Assembly (NCBI GenBank): GCA_947581765.1
Contig: CANPVU010000013.1
Coordinates: 1-39,723 of the forward strand
Direction of reading: 5' to 3'
Source: an uncultured Bacilli bacterium
Lineage (GTDB): Bacteria; Bacillota_I; Bacilli_A; RF39; UBA660
DNA length: 39,723 nucleotides
Part shown: positions 22,156 to 31,321 of the stretch, piece after piece
Numbering within the stretch: position 1 is the first letter of the stretch
How the letters are laid out: each line of letters starts with the position of its first letter
Made by a program: the position numbers and the translations under genes
The notes under the pieces: model-generated
What the model was told of the DNA's origin: nothing
The model's input: only the letters and a program-made list of their open reading frames with translations
The model's database searches: none

Positions 22156-24191
22156 AAAAAGAGCCTCCTTTTTAAATTATCAACTATAATATTAAATACT
22201 TTATTAAATATAAATAAAAAACTAAGTATTAATGTAAATATAATATTTAATTTAAATATTATCGTTAAAATAATTAGTACTAAACTAAATAAGTAATTTA
22301 TATAATATCTATTATTACTATAATTATTCTGTATTGTACTGTTTTTATATTTTTTATTAAAAATCAATTTTATTACTACTTTTATGTCAGTATAAACAAA
22401 CGTTGGGAGTGAGGTAAAGTTAGGTACTACTATTAGAAAGTAGAGAATCCAAAGTGATGATGATTTATTTATAATTAAGTATATCAATAAAATTAAGCTT
22501 AATAAATTACAAACTATTTGTAATATATTATTAACTGTTTCTATTTTACATATAGTATTAAAATGTGATTTTTTATTCATAGTCCATTTTAATAAATGAA
22601 AATTATTTTTTAATATAGATTCATAATCATATACGTTTATAGCTGTATTTGTTATAGATAATGTTCTAAGATAATTAGAAAAGATAATATTATTTGGCAT
22701 CTTCTGTAATAATAATTTATCATATATTTCAAGGTCATATAATACGTTAGTGCTAAATAATGATTGACCATATACATTTTTTCCATCCAAACCAATCATA
22801 GAATATCCATACACGAACTTATTTTTTTTACTAATAGGATTATTATATGGATGTTTTAATATTCCAATCATTTCCTTTATATCAAAATTATAATTTAAAT
22901 CATCTAAAACTAAAACATATTTATACTTTTGGCTAAAAGTACTATATCCAGTAAAGTAATTATAATCTTCATCTAAAACGTATCTATCAAGTAACAATTT
23001 GCTAAATTGTTCTATAGCACCATTCTTTCTATTGTATCCACACCAAATATTTCCCACTTTTACACGTTTTCTATAAACAAAATAAAATAATTGTTTTGAA
23101 TATTTTTTATTAAGTGTGCTACACTCTTTAAAACCTTGTTCTAATATTTCCTCATCATATGGTTCAATTTGATGATCACAATCTGTACAATCAACAAGCA
23201 ATGTATAATTAACATTATTCAAATTATTTCCCAGAAAATATTTTTCTAGTTTTTTATATTCATTTATAACATCCTTAGGATTATTTAAAACAATGTATTT
23301 TACAACCATAACCTTGTCTTTATCCGAAATATTTCCCAACTGTTGCTTGGGAACAAATTCTTTGGGAAATATTTTGGATAAAAGTCTAAATACAAATAAA
23401 TAATTAATTATTGTAAATATAAAACAGGTTAAAAAATCTTTTGTTATAAATTTATAAATAAATAATAAAAATATAATAGTAATTAAAATTGATATAAAAA
23501 AATTAACACGTGATACAGCACCGTAATTAATTCTTTTAAATAAATAGTCGCATAAATATTTCCCAGAAGCTTTTGACTTAGTAGAAAGTTCTTTTGTAAA
23601 TTGAAATTCACTAATTTTATTCTTTTTTGCCTCTTTACTAATTATTTCCCGATATTTTTTTCTAGTAACATAATCTAAATTTTTATATTCATCAAATTTT
23701 AATAATTCAAAATCACTATCACTAGATTTACTTATTATTTTATCTATATTACATACAAACAATTCATCAATAGAATTAACTATGTTATGCACTATTATTT
23801 CTTTTCTAACAGTATATTTAATTATTTGAGGATGTTCAACACTAATCATATTGCTTAGTTTTTTTAGTAAGATAAAGTATAATATACTAATAAAGCTATT
23901 TATTTCCTCATAACTAAAATGATATTTTTCTTTTAAACTATATTCATGTATAAATTTAATAATATTTTCTTCCTTTATTTTATAACTAATTTCTTCAACA
24001 TATCTTGTTATGTATTCATATATTTTTTTATCAAATTTACATGACTTAACATTAAATAAATTAAGATTATTTAATATATATAAATTTAACTTATTAATGT
24101 CTTTATCCTTAATATTTAACTTTTTTATTTTTTTCAAATATCTTTTAATTATATGCTGATATTTGGATAAATCTTGTTTATAATTAAACAT
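22152..24191 (-). CDS. GT84-like half of a cyclic beta-1,2-glucan synthase, catalytic motifs degenerate
   Basis: A 679-aa membrane protein. The N-terminal third has a family-like helical segment (YVTRKKYREIISKEAKKNKISE, 174-195), then two membrane segments (about 228-275). The glycosyltransferase-like domain follows: YTLLVDCTDCDHQ (329-341), FYFVYRKRVKVGNIWCGYNRKNGAIEQF (369-396), then KYVLVLDDLN and HPYNNP. In NdvB-type GT84 enzymes these read FFLLHRRR, GWERKRGKLEEL and LDADT. The DAD metal site here is DDL (430-432), and the QxxRW-type site is HLLKW (532-536). Further C-terminal membrane segments end the protein; the GH94 phosphorylase half is absent. It may be an inactive or altered transferase. 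It is in an operon with pgi. Confidence 0.65.
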   Translation of the reverse strand: MFNYKQDLSKYQHIIKRYLKKIKKLNIKDKDINKLNLYILNNLNLFNVKSCKFDKKIYEYITRYVEEISYKIKEENIIKFIHEYSLKEKYHFSYEEINSFISILYFILLKKLSNMISVEHPQIIKYTVRKEIIVHNIVNSIDELFVCNIDKIISKSSDSDFELLKFDEYKNLDYVTRKKYREIISKEAKKNKISEFQFTKELSTKSKASGKYLCDYLFKRINYGAVSRVNFFISILITIIFLLFIYKFITKDFLTCFIFTIINYLFVFRLLSKIFPKEFVPKQQLGNISDKDKVMVVKYIVLNNPKDVINEYKKLEKYFLGNNLNNVNYTLLVDCTDCDHQIEPYDEEILEQGFKECSTLNKKYSKQLFYFVYRKRVKVGNIWCGYNRKNGAIEQFSKLLLDRYVLDEDYNYFTGYSTFSQKYKYVLVLDDLNYNFDIKEMIGILKHPYNNPISKKNKFVYGYSMIGLDGKNVYGQSLFSTNVLYDLEIYDKLLLQKMPNNIIFSNYLRTLSITNTAINVYDYESILKNNFHLLKWTMNKKSHFNTICKIETVNNILQIVCNLLSLILLIYLIINKSSSLWILYFLIVVPNFTSLPTFVYTDIKVVIKLIFNKKYKNSTIQNNYSNNRYYINYLFSLVLIILTIIFKLNIIFTLILSFLFIFNKVFNIIVDNLKRRLFL

Positions 24192-24196
24192 ACTAC

Positions 24197-24220
24197 ATCA
24201 CCATATTCAAATTAATTATA
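24197..24220 (-). promoter_or_regulatory. -10 box and SD of the GT84-like/pgi operon
   Basis: TATAAT (24220-24215) and GGTGAT (24202-24197) on the minus strand with 12 nt between, then the ATG at 24191. Confidence 0.4.
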
Positions 24221-24239
24221 ACACACATTACTTACAAAT

Positions 24240-24262
24240 AAAAAAAAGATATTTTAAATATC
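24240..24262 (-). terminator. Terminator after the PAP2 gene
   Basis: Stem GATATT/AATATC (24248-24262) overlapping the PAP2 stop codon, with eight T following on the minus strand. Confidence 0.75.
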
Positions 24263-24850
24263 CTTACTTTTTAAATAATTAGTATATAATATTAGCCATA
24301 TTATCGATAAACAAGCTCCTGCTAAGATATCACTAAAGAAATGAACACCTAAATAAACTCTACTTATTGGAATCATTAACATAGCTACAAATGATAGACT
24401 TATTAAACTTATTTTGAATAACTTTTTTAAATTACTATTAAATAAATAATATATTATAAGTCCATAACTAGCAACCGATGTCATTGTATGCCCGCTTGGA
24501 AAACTATACCCGGTTTCAATAATCATATTTATATCTATTGGTCTTGCACGCATTATAATATTTTTTATAATAAAATTTAACAATAATATTATACCTATAT
24601 TTAACAAAAAATATATTCCCTTCTTTTTATTAACAATACTAACAATTACAATAAGAAGTACAGTTCCAAAAAAGCCACCTAAATGTGTAAAAAACTTAAA
24701 AATATTTGTAGTAAAACTATTCTTTAATAAAATTAATTTATCATAGAAAAAATTATCTATAATATCTATAGAATTTGTATAATATAAAACGACTAATAAA
24801 ATAAAAATTATTGATAAAGAAATTATTATTAATTTTTTCTTAAAATTCAT
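24254..24850 (-). CDS. PAP2-family membrane phosphatase
   Basis: A 198-aa protein with about six membrane segments and a complete PAP2 signature: K96 to RP (103-104), PSGH (118-121), and R164 to H170 and D174. Such enzymes dephosphorylate lipid phosphates, including undecaprenyl pyrophosphate (BcrC-like recycling of the wall carrier) or phosphatidylglycerol phosphate. The substrate cannot be told from the sequence. It overlaps the preceding small gene by 4 nt (ATGA), so both are one operon. Confidence 0.92.
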   Translation of the reverse strand: MNFKKKLIIISLSIIFILLVVLYYTNSIDIIDNFFYDKLILLKNSFTTNIFKFFTHLGGFFGTVLLIVIVSIVNKKKGIYFLLNIGIILLLNFIIKNIIMRARPIDINMIIETGYSFPSGHTMTSVASYGLIIYYLFNSNLKKLFKISLISLSFVAMLMIPISRVYLGVHFFSDILAGACLSIIWLILYTNYLKSKDI

Positions 24851-25089
24851 TTATTTGTATTATGATAATAATTAAATTCAGCTAAATCCGATTGTACCCA
24901 ATCTAGTTCATCATAATTATCATCATCTTTACTCCTTTCAATTAGATTTATTAATTCATTTATTGAATTACATTTTTTATATTCAATATTATTACTTTCT
25001 AATATTTGTATTTGCTCACCTGTTAAATATATATCCTTTTTATTATATGAAATAAATTTTTTTTGGAATTCATCCATATTAAATTCCAT
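24847..25089 (-). CDS. Small acidic protein of unknown function
   Basis: An 80-aa cytosolic protein, not recognised. It is acidic at the C-terminus (ERSKDDDNYDELDWVQSDLAEFNYYH), with no signal or membrane segment. The start is ATG 25089 after GGTGGT; an ATG 9 nt earlier overlaps the SD. Its stop overlaps the PAP2 start, which supports expression as a real gene. Confidence 0.7.
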   Translation of the reverse strand: MEFNMDEFQKKFISYNKKDIYLTGEQIQILESNNIEYKKCNSINELINLIERSKDDDNYDELDWVQSDLAEFNYYHNTNK

Positions 25090-25093
25090 ATAA

Positions 25094-25135
25094 ACCACCC
25101 ATGATAATTATACAAAAAAATTATTTGTTATTCAA
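25094..25135 (-). promoter_or_regulatory. Compact promoter-SD module of the small gene/PAP2 operon
   Basis: TTGAAT (25135-25130), 17 nt, TATAAT (25112-25107), 7 nt, GGTGGT (25099-25094), 4 nt, ATG. Both promoter boxes and the spacing are good. Confidence 0.65.
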
Positions 25136-25236
25136 TATTACATTGATATCATATTTTTTATTAAATTATTAATTTTTACTTTACTTTGAATGTAATTTTA
25201 TTATATATTAAAAGTAGATAGAAATTAGGTGTTTGT

Positions 25237-27378
25237 ATGGGTATCGAAAAATTATCAATTCTGGAAGAGGAAATCTTAAAACTATTAGAAGAAAAAAATA
25301 AAAATCTTTCTTATAGACAAATAAAAAGATATACACATTCCATTAATGAAGAAAAAAAGAAACAGTTAGATGAAGCTTTATCACATCTTGAAACAGAAGG
25401 ATATATATATTTAAATGACTATGATGAATATCAATTATTTTCTAAATGTAGTGAGCTTGCTATTGGAGAATTAAAGTGCAGTAGTAAAAATAAAGCTTAC
25501 ATTGTCGTAGGTAGGAACAATATTTTTATTCCTGATAGCCATTTAAATGGAGCAATTGCCGGAGATATAGTAATTGTTAGAAGAAATAATTTTAAAGTTC
25601 AAGGTAACTCTAGAGGCGAAGTAGATAAAATATTAAAAAGAAAAAAAGGTAAATTAATATTTGATTATTCAAATGGTGAATTTACTCCATATAATTGGCC
25701 AGCAAAAATAGAAATAAATATTCCTCAGTCTCAAAAAGAAAAATTATTTGAAGGAAGTAGAGTTCTAATAAATTTATCCTTGGATAAAAGTGATAATAAA
25801 TATAACGGTAAAATAATTAGTATTATAGGTCATAAAGATGACCCTAATTTAGATGTCAAAACTATAGTTAGTAATAATGGAATAGTAATTGACTTTTCAG
25901 AAGAAGCTTTAGAACAAGCAAGACAAATAAATACATATGTAACGCAAGAAGAAATAGATGAAAGATTAAAAAATGGTGGAATAGATTTAAGAGATAAAAC
26001 AATATTTACAATTGATGGTGCCCATACAAAAGATATAGATGATGCTGTTAGTATTGAGATGGATGAAGAAGGTAATTACATATTAGGAGTACATATTGCT
26101 GATGTAAGTCACTATGTTATGGAAGATAGTGTATTAGATTTAGAAGCTAGACAACGTTCTACTAGTGTATATCCATATGATTGTGTAATACCTATGTTGC
26201 CACATGAATTATCAAACGGCATTTGCTCATTAAATCCAAATGTTGATCGTTTAGCACTATCATGTATAATGAAAATAGATAAAGAAGGTAATCTTTTATC
26301 ATTTGATATTAAAGATAGTATTATAAATTCTAAAAAGAAAATGGAATATGAAAAAATAAATGATATCTTTGAAAGAAAAATACTATATTCGGATTACATT
26401 CCATTCATAGATGATTTATCAATGATGATAAATTTATCAAAGTTACTTAATAAAGTTAAGAATACTAGAGGATACATATCATTTGGTGATGATGATGTAG
26501 AATTTAAAGATGAAAATGGTATAGCAATCGATGTTATCAAAAAAAGACGTGGATTAGCAGAGAAAATGATTGAAAATTTTATGTTATTAGCTAATGAAAC
26601 TATTTCTTCATTCTATTATTGGTTAGAGATGCCAGGCATATATAGAAATCACCCAGTTCCTAATGCTGATAGTATTAGACAAATTATAAATCTTTTAGGA
26701 CTACATATACATATACCTAATAATATTGATAATCCAAGAGTACTTCAAAATATTGTAAATAAAATTAGAATATTTGATGAAGGTGGAATTTATACTGAAC
26801 TATTGTTACAATCTATGAAAAGAGCATATTATTCTCCAGTAAATATAGGGCATTTTGGTTTAGCACTAAATTATTACACACACTTTACCTCACCTATTAG
26901 AAGATATCCAGATTTACAAACACATAGAATAATAAGAAAAGTTAGAGACAACATAATGAATATAGATTTTGATGAAACAAATAAAAAATTAATGCAAATA
27001 TGTAGTATTGCAAGTACTAAAGAAAGAATTGCAGATAAAGCTGAAAAAGAAACAAATTACTATAAGATGGCAGAATATATGGAACAGCATATTGGACAAA
27101 CATTTACAGGATACATTACATATATAAGTCACAATGGTATAAGTGTTAAAACCGAAGATTTAATATGTGGAAAAATATCAATGGAATCTTTAAGATATGA
27201 AGGATTTTCGTTTAATGAACAAAATATGACTATTACAAACTCAGGTAAAAATATAACACTATATATAGGTGATAAAATAAATATAAAAGTTAAAAGTGCA
27301 AGCAAAGAGACGTGTAAAATAGAATTTATATTTGAAGAAAAATTAGAAAAAGAAAAAGTTATGTTACTTGCACAATAA
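25237..27378 (+). CDS. rnr: Ribonuclease R
   Basis: A 713-aa 3'-5' exoribonuclease (RNB family) that degrades structured RNA and takes part in rRNA and tRNA quality control. An N-terminal winged-helix segment (about 5-60) precedes cold-shock domains (about 75-200). The catalytic RNB domain carries the Asp cluster of TIDGAHTKDIDDAVS (Asp260, 266, 268, 269) and ends with YTHFTSPIRRYPDLQTHR; an S1 domain follows (about 620-700). The start is ATG 25237, with an AGGTG SD. It has its own promoter region after the divergent small gene. SmpB and secG, common neighbours, are not present. Confidence 0.97.
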   Translation: MGIEKLSILEEEILKLLEEKNKNLSYRQIKRYTHSINEEKKKQLDEALSHLETEGYIYLNDYDEYQLFSKCSELAIGELKCSSKNKAYIVVGRNNIFIPDSHLNGAIAGDIVIVRRNNFKVQGNSRGEVDKILKRKKGKLIFDYSNGEFTPYNWPAKIEINIPQSQKEKLFEGSRVLINLSLDKSDNKYNGKIISIIGHKDDPNLDVKTIVSNNGIVIDFSEEALEQARQINTYVTQEEIDERLKNGGIDLRDKTIFTIDGAHTKDIDDAVSIEMDEEGNYILGVHIADVSHYVMEDSVLDLEARQRSTSVYPYDCVIPMLPHELSNGICSLNPNVDRLALSCIMKIDKEGNLLSFDIKDSIINSKKKMEYEKINDIFERKILYSDYIPFIDDLSMMINLSKLLNKVKNTRGYISFGDDDVEFKDENGIAIDVIKKRRGLAEKMIENFMLLANETISSFYYWLEMPGIYRNHPVPNADSIRQIINLLGLHIHIPNNIDNPRVLQNIVNKIRIFDEGGIYTELLLQSMKRAYYSPVNIGHFGLALNYYTHFTSPIRRYPDLQTHRIIRKVRDNIMNIDFDETNKKLMQICSIASTKERIADKAEKETNYYKMAEYMEQHIGQTFTGYITYISHNGISVKTEDLICGKISMESLRYEGFSFNEQNMTITNSGKNITLYIGDKINIKVKSASKETCKIEFIFEEKLEKEKVMLLAQ

Positions 27379-27415
27379 AAACTATTAGCAAATTTTTGTT
27401 AATAGTTTTCTTTTT
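27378..27415 (+). terminator. Terminator after rnr
   Basis: Stem AAAACTATTA/TAATAGTTTT (27378-27387 with 27400-27409), 12-nt loop, then CTTTTT. Confidence 0.85.
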
Positions 27416-27434
27416 GCAGTTAAAATATATAACT

Positions 27435-28346
27435 TTATTTATAATTTAACCTTAATTTTTTATTAATTCTATTCTTATCTTCGGCATTTAAATTTTCTTC
27501 TGAAATAGGTATTTCAAAATATGATTTATCTACATATAATGAAATTAAAGACCAAATAGCATCCTTTAAAAATTGTTCATTACTTATTAACATATTAATT
27601 ATATCGTCTAAATTATAATTTTCATAATAATCTACATGATCTAATAATATGTCACTTTGTGTCTTTTGTACAATAAATTTACAAACTAAATAATCTATCT
27701 TACCAATTTCTAACAATAATTCTATAGAATTCATACTATCATATTTATTTAAATTAAGTATAAAGTGAGTAAGTATAATAACATTATTATCACTTAAATC
27801 ATCAATATAATTGCTATCTTGATATTTCTTAACTTTAATTAAATATTCTTTTATATCATCTATAGTTATTTTTCTACAATTAGTAATCATATCTAGACTA
27901 TGATATTTAATTACACTATTCATCCATATATTTTCATTTATAGATAAAGATTTATATACTAAATATTTGCTTAAATCATCTAATTTTATAAATTTATATG
28001 CATGTAAAATTATATTCTTAAAAAAATATGGATCAGCACTTAAAGATGCTACTAAATCATCTAGACTTGTTATTTCTTTTAATCTATTTAATAGTAATAA
28101 TTGTTCTTCTAAAACTAAATTACACTTATGAATATATAGACAATACTTAAGTGCATCTAAATACATTATAGATAGTGTATATTCCCTTAAATTAATATTT
28201 TTAATATCATTTGAATTTTCTAATTCATATAAATCATCAATTAATGATTCTGCTACGTTATTTAATTCATAACCTTTAGATAAATTTTTATCTATTATAA
28301 AGGATAATTCGTCACGTAGTTTATCATTAGCATTACTAATTTTCAT
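27435..28346 (-). CDS. Helical protein of unknown function
   Basis: A 303-aa protein, not recognised. It is rich in Leu, Asp, Asn and Ile and reads as a chain of amphipathic helices, with no signal peptide or membrane span. An SD (AGGGG) lies before the ATG. It is the last gene of a run with the YnbB-type enzyme and SDR (gap 22 nt), so it is probably cotranscribed with them. No catalytic motif is apparent. Confidence 0.75.
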   Translation of the reverse strand: MKISNANDKLRDELSFIIDKNLSKGYELNNVAESLIDDLYELENSNDIKNINLREYTLSIMYLDALKYCLYIHKCNLVLEEQLLLLNRLKEITSLDDLVASLSADPYFFKNIILHAYKFIKLDDLSKYLVYKSLSINENIWMNSVIKYHSLDMITNCRKITIDDIKEYLIKVKKYQDSNYIDDLSDNNVIILTHFILNLNKYDSMNSIELLLEIGKIDYLVCKFIVQKTQSDILLDHVDYYENYNLDDIINMLISNEQFLKDAIWSLISLYVDKSYFEIPISEENLNAEDKNRINKKLRLNYK

Positions 28347-28368
28347 AAAAGCCCCTAATACAAGATTA

Positions 28369-29625
28369 TTATTGCTTATTATTTATTAATCTTTCAACAG
28401 CATTCATAACTCCAATACGTCCATATTCATAAGTAAGAGCTCCTTGTTGGTATGCTATAAAAGGTTCTCTCATTGGTCCATCGCATGATAATTCTATGGA
28501 TGAACCTTGATTAAATGATCCGGATGCCATTATTACTTTATCATCATAACCAGGCATTTCCCATGGTTGTGGTAATGAAAATGAATCTATTGGAGAGGCT
28601 AATTGTATTCCTTGACAATAATTTATTAAATCATCTGGATTATTAAATATAATATTTTGAACTATATCTGCCCTTTCCTCATCAAATTTAGGTTCAACAT
28701 TATAACCTAAATCCTCCAATAATTTACTTGTTAATATTGCAGTTTTTAAACTACTATTTACAACACTTGGTGCCATAAACAATCCTTGTAAAATAGATTT
28801 ATTAATACCTAATGTAGGTCCTACTTCACGTCCTTCTCCAGGTAAAGTAAGTCTTTCTCCAGCTAAATCAACTAATTTTTTACTGCCTGCTATATATGCA
28901 CCATTTGGTGCTATACCACCACCTAAATTTTTTATAAGTGATCCTACTATTATATCTGCCCCAACTTCTATAGGTGATTTATCATCAACAAATTCACAAT
29001 AACAATTATCTACCATTATAATAACATCTTTATCTACACTACGTATTTCTTTTATTACTTTCTCTAATTTATCTATAGTCAAACTCTTTCTAGTTGAATA
29101 ACCTTTAGAACGTTGTATTTCTATTAACTTTACTTTATTATTTTTTAAGTATTTTTTTATTTGTTCTATATCAAAATCATCATTTTTTAAATCTATTTGA
29201 TCATACTTTACTCCAAATGATGCAAGTGAACTATTATTTGGTTTAATACCTATTACTTCATGTAATGTATCATATGGAGTACCTGTTATACTTAATAATA
29301 AATCATTAGGTCTTAGGTATGCAAAAAGTGCTACTGTAAGAGCATGTGAACCAGATATAAACTGATTACGTACTAATGCATCTTCACTACCTAATACATC
29401 AGAAAATATTCTTTCTATTGTATCTCTTCCTATATCATCATAACCATATCCAGTAGTAGAATTAAAGTGAACTGTGGATACTTTATTCTTTTTAAATGAA
29501 TTTAATACTTTTAAACTATTTTTTTTACATTGATTATCTAATTTTTCAAATATATCTTTTAATTGATCTTCTGCTTTATTAGTCAGTTGTAATACTTTAT
29601 CACTAATAACTATCTCATCTAACAT
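28369..29625 (-). CDS. ynbB: YnbB-type PLP-dependent protein (methionine gamma-lyase-like)
   Basis: A 418-aa fold-type I PLP protein of the 'aluminium resistance'/YnbB family. Family segments are HFNSTTGYGYDDIGRDT, RNQFISGSHAL and GTPYDTLHEVIG. The likely PLP Lys is Lys232 in SLIKNLGGG, with Asp206 (VDNCY) contacting the pyridine nitrogen. The real reaction in this family is not settled; Cys or Met desulfuration is the usual suggestion. In many Firmicutes the gene sits near glnR/glnA or hflX; here it follows an SDR with a 7-nt overlap and precedes the 303-aa gene. Confidence 0.92.
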   Translation of the reverse strand: MLDEIVISDKVLQLTNKAEDQLKDIFEKLDNQCKKNSLKVLNSFKKNKVSTVHFNSTTGYGYDDIGRDTIERIFSDVLGSEDALVRNQFISGSHALTVALFAYLRPNDLLLSITGTPYDTLHEVIGIKPNNSSLASFGVKYDQIDLKNDDFDIEQIKKYLKNNKVKLIEIQRSKGYSTRKSLTIDKLEKVIKEIRSVDKDVIIMVDNCYCEFVDDKSPIEVGADIIVGSLIKNLGGGIAPNGAYIAGSKKLVDLAGERLTLPGEGREVGPTLGINKSILQGLFMAPSVVNSSLKTAILTSKLLEDLGYNVEPKFDEERADIVQNIIFNNPDDLINYCQGIQLASPIDSFSLPQPWEMPGYDDKVIMASGSFNQGSSIELSCDGPMREPFIAYQQGALTYEYGRIGVMNAVERLINNKQ

Positions 29626-30350
29626 TTTTTTCCTCCATCTACTCTTATAACCGTATTATTTATATAACTTGCTTCATCACTTGCTAAAAAACAAACTACG
29701 TTTGCTATTTCTTCTGGAAGAGCAAATCTTGAAAGCAAAATTTTACTACATTCTTCTTTCACATATTCATCATCTAAATTCTTATTCATATCAGTCATAA
29801 CCCATCCAGGTGCTACTACATTTACTCTAATATTAGGTGCATATACCTGGGATAAATTATTTGCTAATGATATTAATCCTGCTTTAGATGCATCATAATC
29901 TAAACTATATGGATAGTATGTATCTATTCCATTAGTTGAAGATATCATAATAATTGAGCCATTCTTATTCATATATTTAGCACAAATTCTAGAAAGAAGA
30001 AAAGGCCCAACTAAATTAGTATCTAATGTTTTCATAAAGTTATCTTTTGTCTTATCTTCAATTGTAGTATCAATTGCAATACCAGCATTATTAACAAGTA
30101 CATCTATGCTACCAAATTTATTTACTACCTCATTTACCATATCTTCTATTTGTTTTTCAACAGTTAAATCAGCTTTAACAAGTAAAGTATCAACATTATA
30201 CTTTGATATATATTCTTTCAATTTAACTGCTTCTTTTTCACTAGTATTATAATTAATTACAACATTATATCCTTTTTTAGCAAATGCTATAGCACAACTT
30301 CTACCTATACCTTTACTAGCACCTGTTATTAATGCAACTTTTTTGCTCAT
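29619..30350 (-). CDS. Short-chain dehydrogenase/reductase (FabG-like)
   Basis: A 243-aa classical SDR. NAD(P) binding by TGASKGIG (9-16), the NNAG motif at 85-88, and the catalytic Ser in SSTNG (135-136), Tyr150 and Lys154 are all present. FabG-type 3-oxoacyl-ACP reductase is the nearest annotation, but no fatty-acid genes are nearby, so another carbonyl substrate is possible. It is the first gene of a three-gene operon, overlapping the YnbB-type gene by 7 nt. It uses GGTGAT as SD and its promoter is embedded in the yitT terminator region. Confidence 0.9.
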   Translation of the reverse strand: MSKKVALITGASKGIGRSCAIAFAKKGYNVVINYNTSEKEAVKLKEYISKYNVDTLLVKADLTVEKQIEDMVNEVVNKFGSIDVLVNNAGIAIDTTIEDKTKDNFMKTLDTNLVGPFLLSRICAKYMNKNGSIIMISSTNGIDTYYPYSLDYDASKAGLISLANNLSQVYAPNIRVNVVAPGWVMTDMNKNLDDEYVKEECSKILLSRFALPEEIANVVCFLASDEASYINNTVIRVDGGKKC

Positions 30351-30353
30351 AAT

Positions 30354-30394
30354 ATCACCTATAGGTATTATATCAAAAAAAGATAATTTTTCAA
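30354..30394 (-). promoter_or_regulatory. Compact promoter-SD module of the SDR operon
   Basis: TTGAAA (30394-30389), 16 nt, TGA-extended TATAAT (30372-30367), 7 nt, GGTGAT (30359-30354), ATT, ATG. The -35 lies in the loop of the yitT terminator hairpin. Confidence 0.65.
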
Positions 30395-30400
30395 TTATCT
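30375..30400 (-). terminator. Terminator after yitT, overlapping the next promoter
   Basis: Stem AGATAATT/AATTATCT (30400-30393 with 30388-30381), 4-nt loop, then six T on the minus strand. Confidence 0.8.
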
Positions 30401-31230
30401 CATACGCTTTTAATATGATTACCTATTACTTCAGAAATATCTGTTATTGTTACAAATGCGGAGTGATCTTCTTCTGAAATAATACGTTTTAATTCTGGTA
30501 CTTCTATTCTAGTTATTACACAATACATTACTGATTTTTCTCCACTTATTAGTCCTTTACCATTTAATAAAGTTACAGTTCTACCTAATCTATTGTATAT
30601 TGTTTGAGCAACTTGTGTGTGTTTATCAGTAATAATCATAGCAGCTTTAGCTTGCTCTAATCCTTCTGATACAGTATCTATAATTTTAAAAGTAATAAAA
30701 TATGTCAACAATGAATATAAGGCTCTATCAAATCCAAATATAAATCCTGCTAATGTGTATATAAATAAATTAAATATTAATACCACCTGTCCAACTGATA
30801 AACTTGTTTTTTTACTTAATACCATAGCAACTGATTCAGTACCATCTAAACATCCACCAAACCTTATAACTAATCCTACACCTAATCCTAAAAATAATCC
30901 CCCAAAAATTGTAGCTAACAAAATATCATCTGTAAATGTTGGTATATTATGAAATAATGATAACATAACTGAATATATAACCATACTATATATAGCTTTA
31001 CTTAAAAATCTATTACCTAAATTTTTATATCCAATATAAACAAAAGGTATATTTAATACTACTATAAAAATACTAAGTGGTAGTTTTGTTATTTGACTTA
31101 GCATCATTGATACACCAGTTACACCACCATCTAAAATTAAATTTGGTACTAAAAAAGACTCTATTGCTAATGATGATATAATTATTCCTATTGTCATAAC
31201 CATATAATCTAAAATTACTTTAAATTTCAT
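30400..31230 (-). CDS. yitT: YitT family membrane protein
   Basis: A 276-aa protein with five to six membrane segments (about 10-175) carrying the family patterns VPNLILDGGVTGVSMML and GLGVGLVIRFGGCLDGTE. A C-terminal DUF2179-type cytosolic domain follows (about 195-275). The function of the family is unknown; a transport role is the usual assumption. The start is ATG 31230 after GGTGAT; an ATG 30 nt earlier falls within the -10 box. The stop is TGA. Monocistronic with its own terminator. Confidence 0.92.
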   Translation of the reverse strand: MKFKVILDYMVMTIGIIISSLAIESFLVPNLILDGGVTGVSMMLSQITKLPLSIFIVVLNIPFVYIGYKNLGNRFLSKAIYSMVIYSVMLSLFHNIPTFTDDILLATIFGGLFLGLGVGLVIRFGGCLDGTESVAMVLSKKTSLSVGQVVLIFNLFIYTLAGFIFGFDRALYSLLTYFITFKIIDTVSEGLEQAKAAMIITDKHTQVAQTIYNRLGRTVTLLNGKGLISGEKSVMYCVITRIEVPELKRIISEEDHSAFVTITDISEVIGNHIKSV

Positions 31231-31233
31231 ACT

Positions 31234-31255
31234 ATCACCTACTATAATTATAGCA
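31234..31255 (-). promoter_or_regulatory. Compact promoter-SD module of yitT
   Basis: TGCTATAAT (31255-31247, extended -10), 7 nt, GGTGAT (31239-31234), AGT, ATG. Confidence 0.6.
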
Positions 31256-31321
31256 CACATATATACAGAGCTTAAACAATTATTTTACGCTAAATTATAT
31301 TAATTTGTATAATTATTACTT

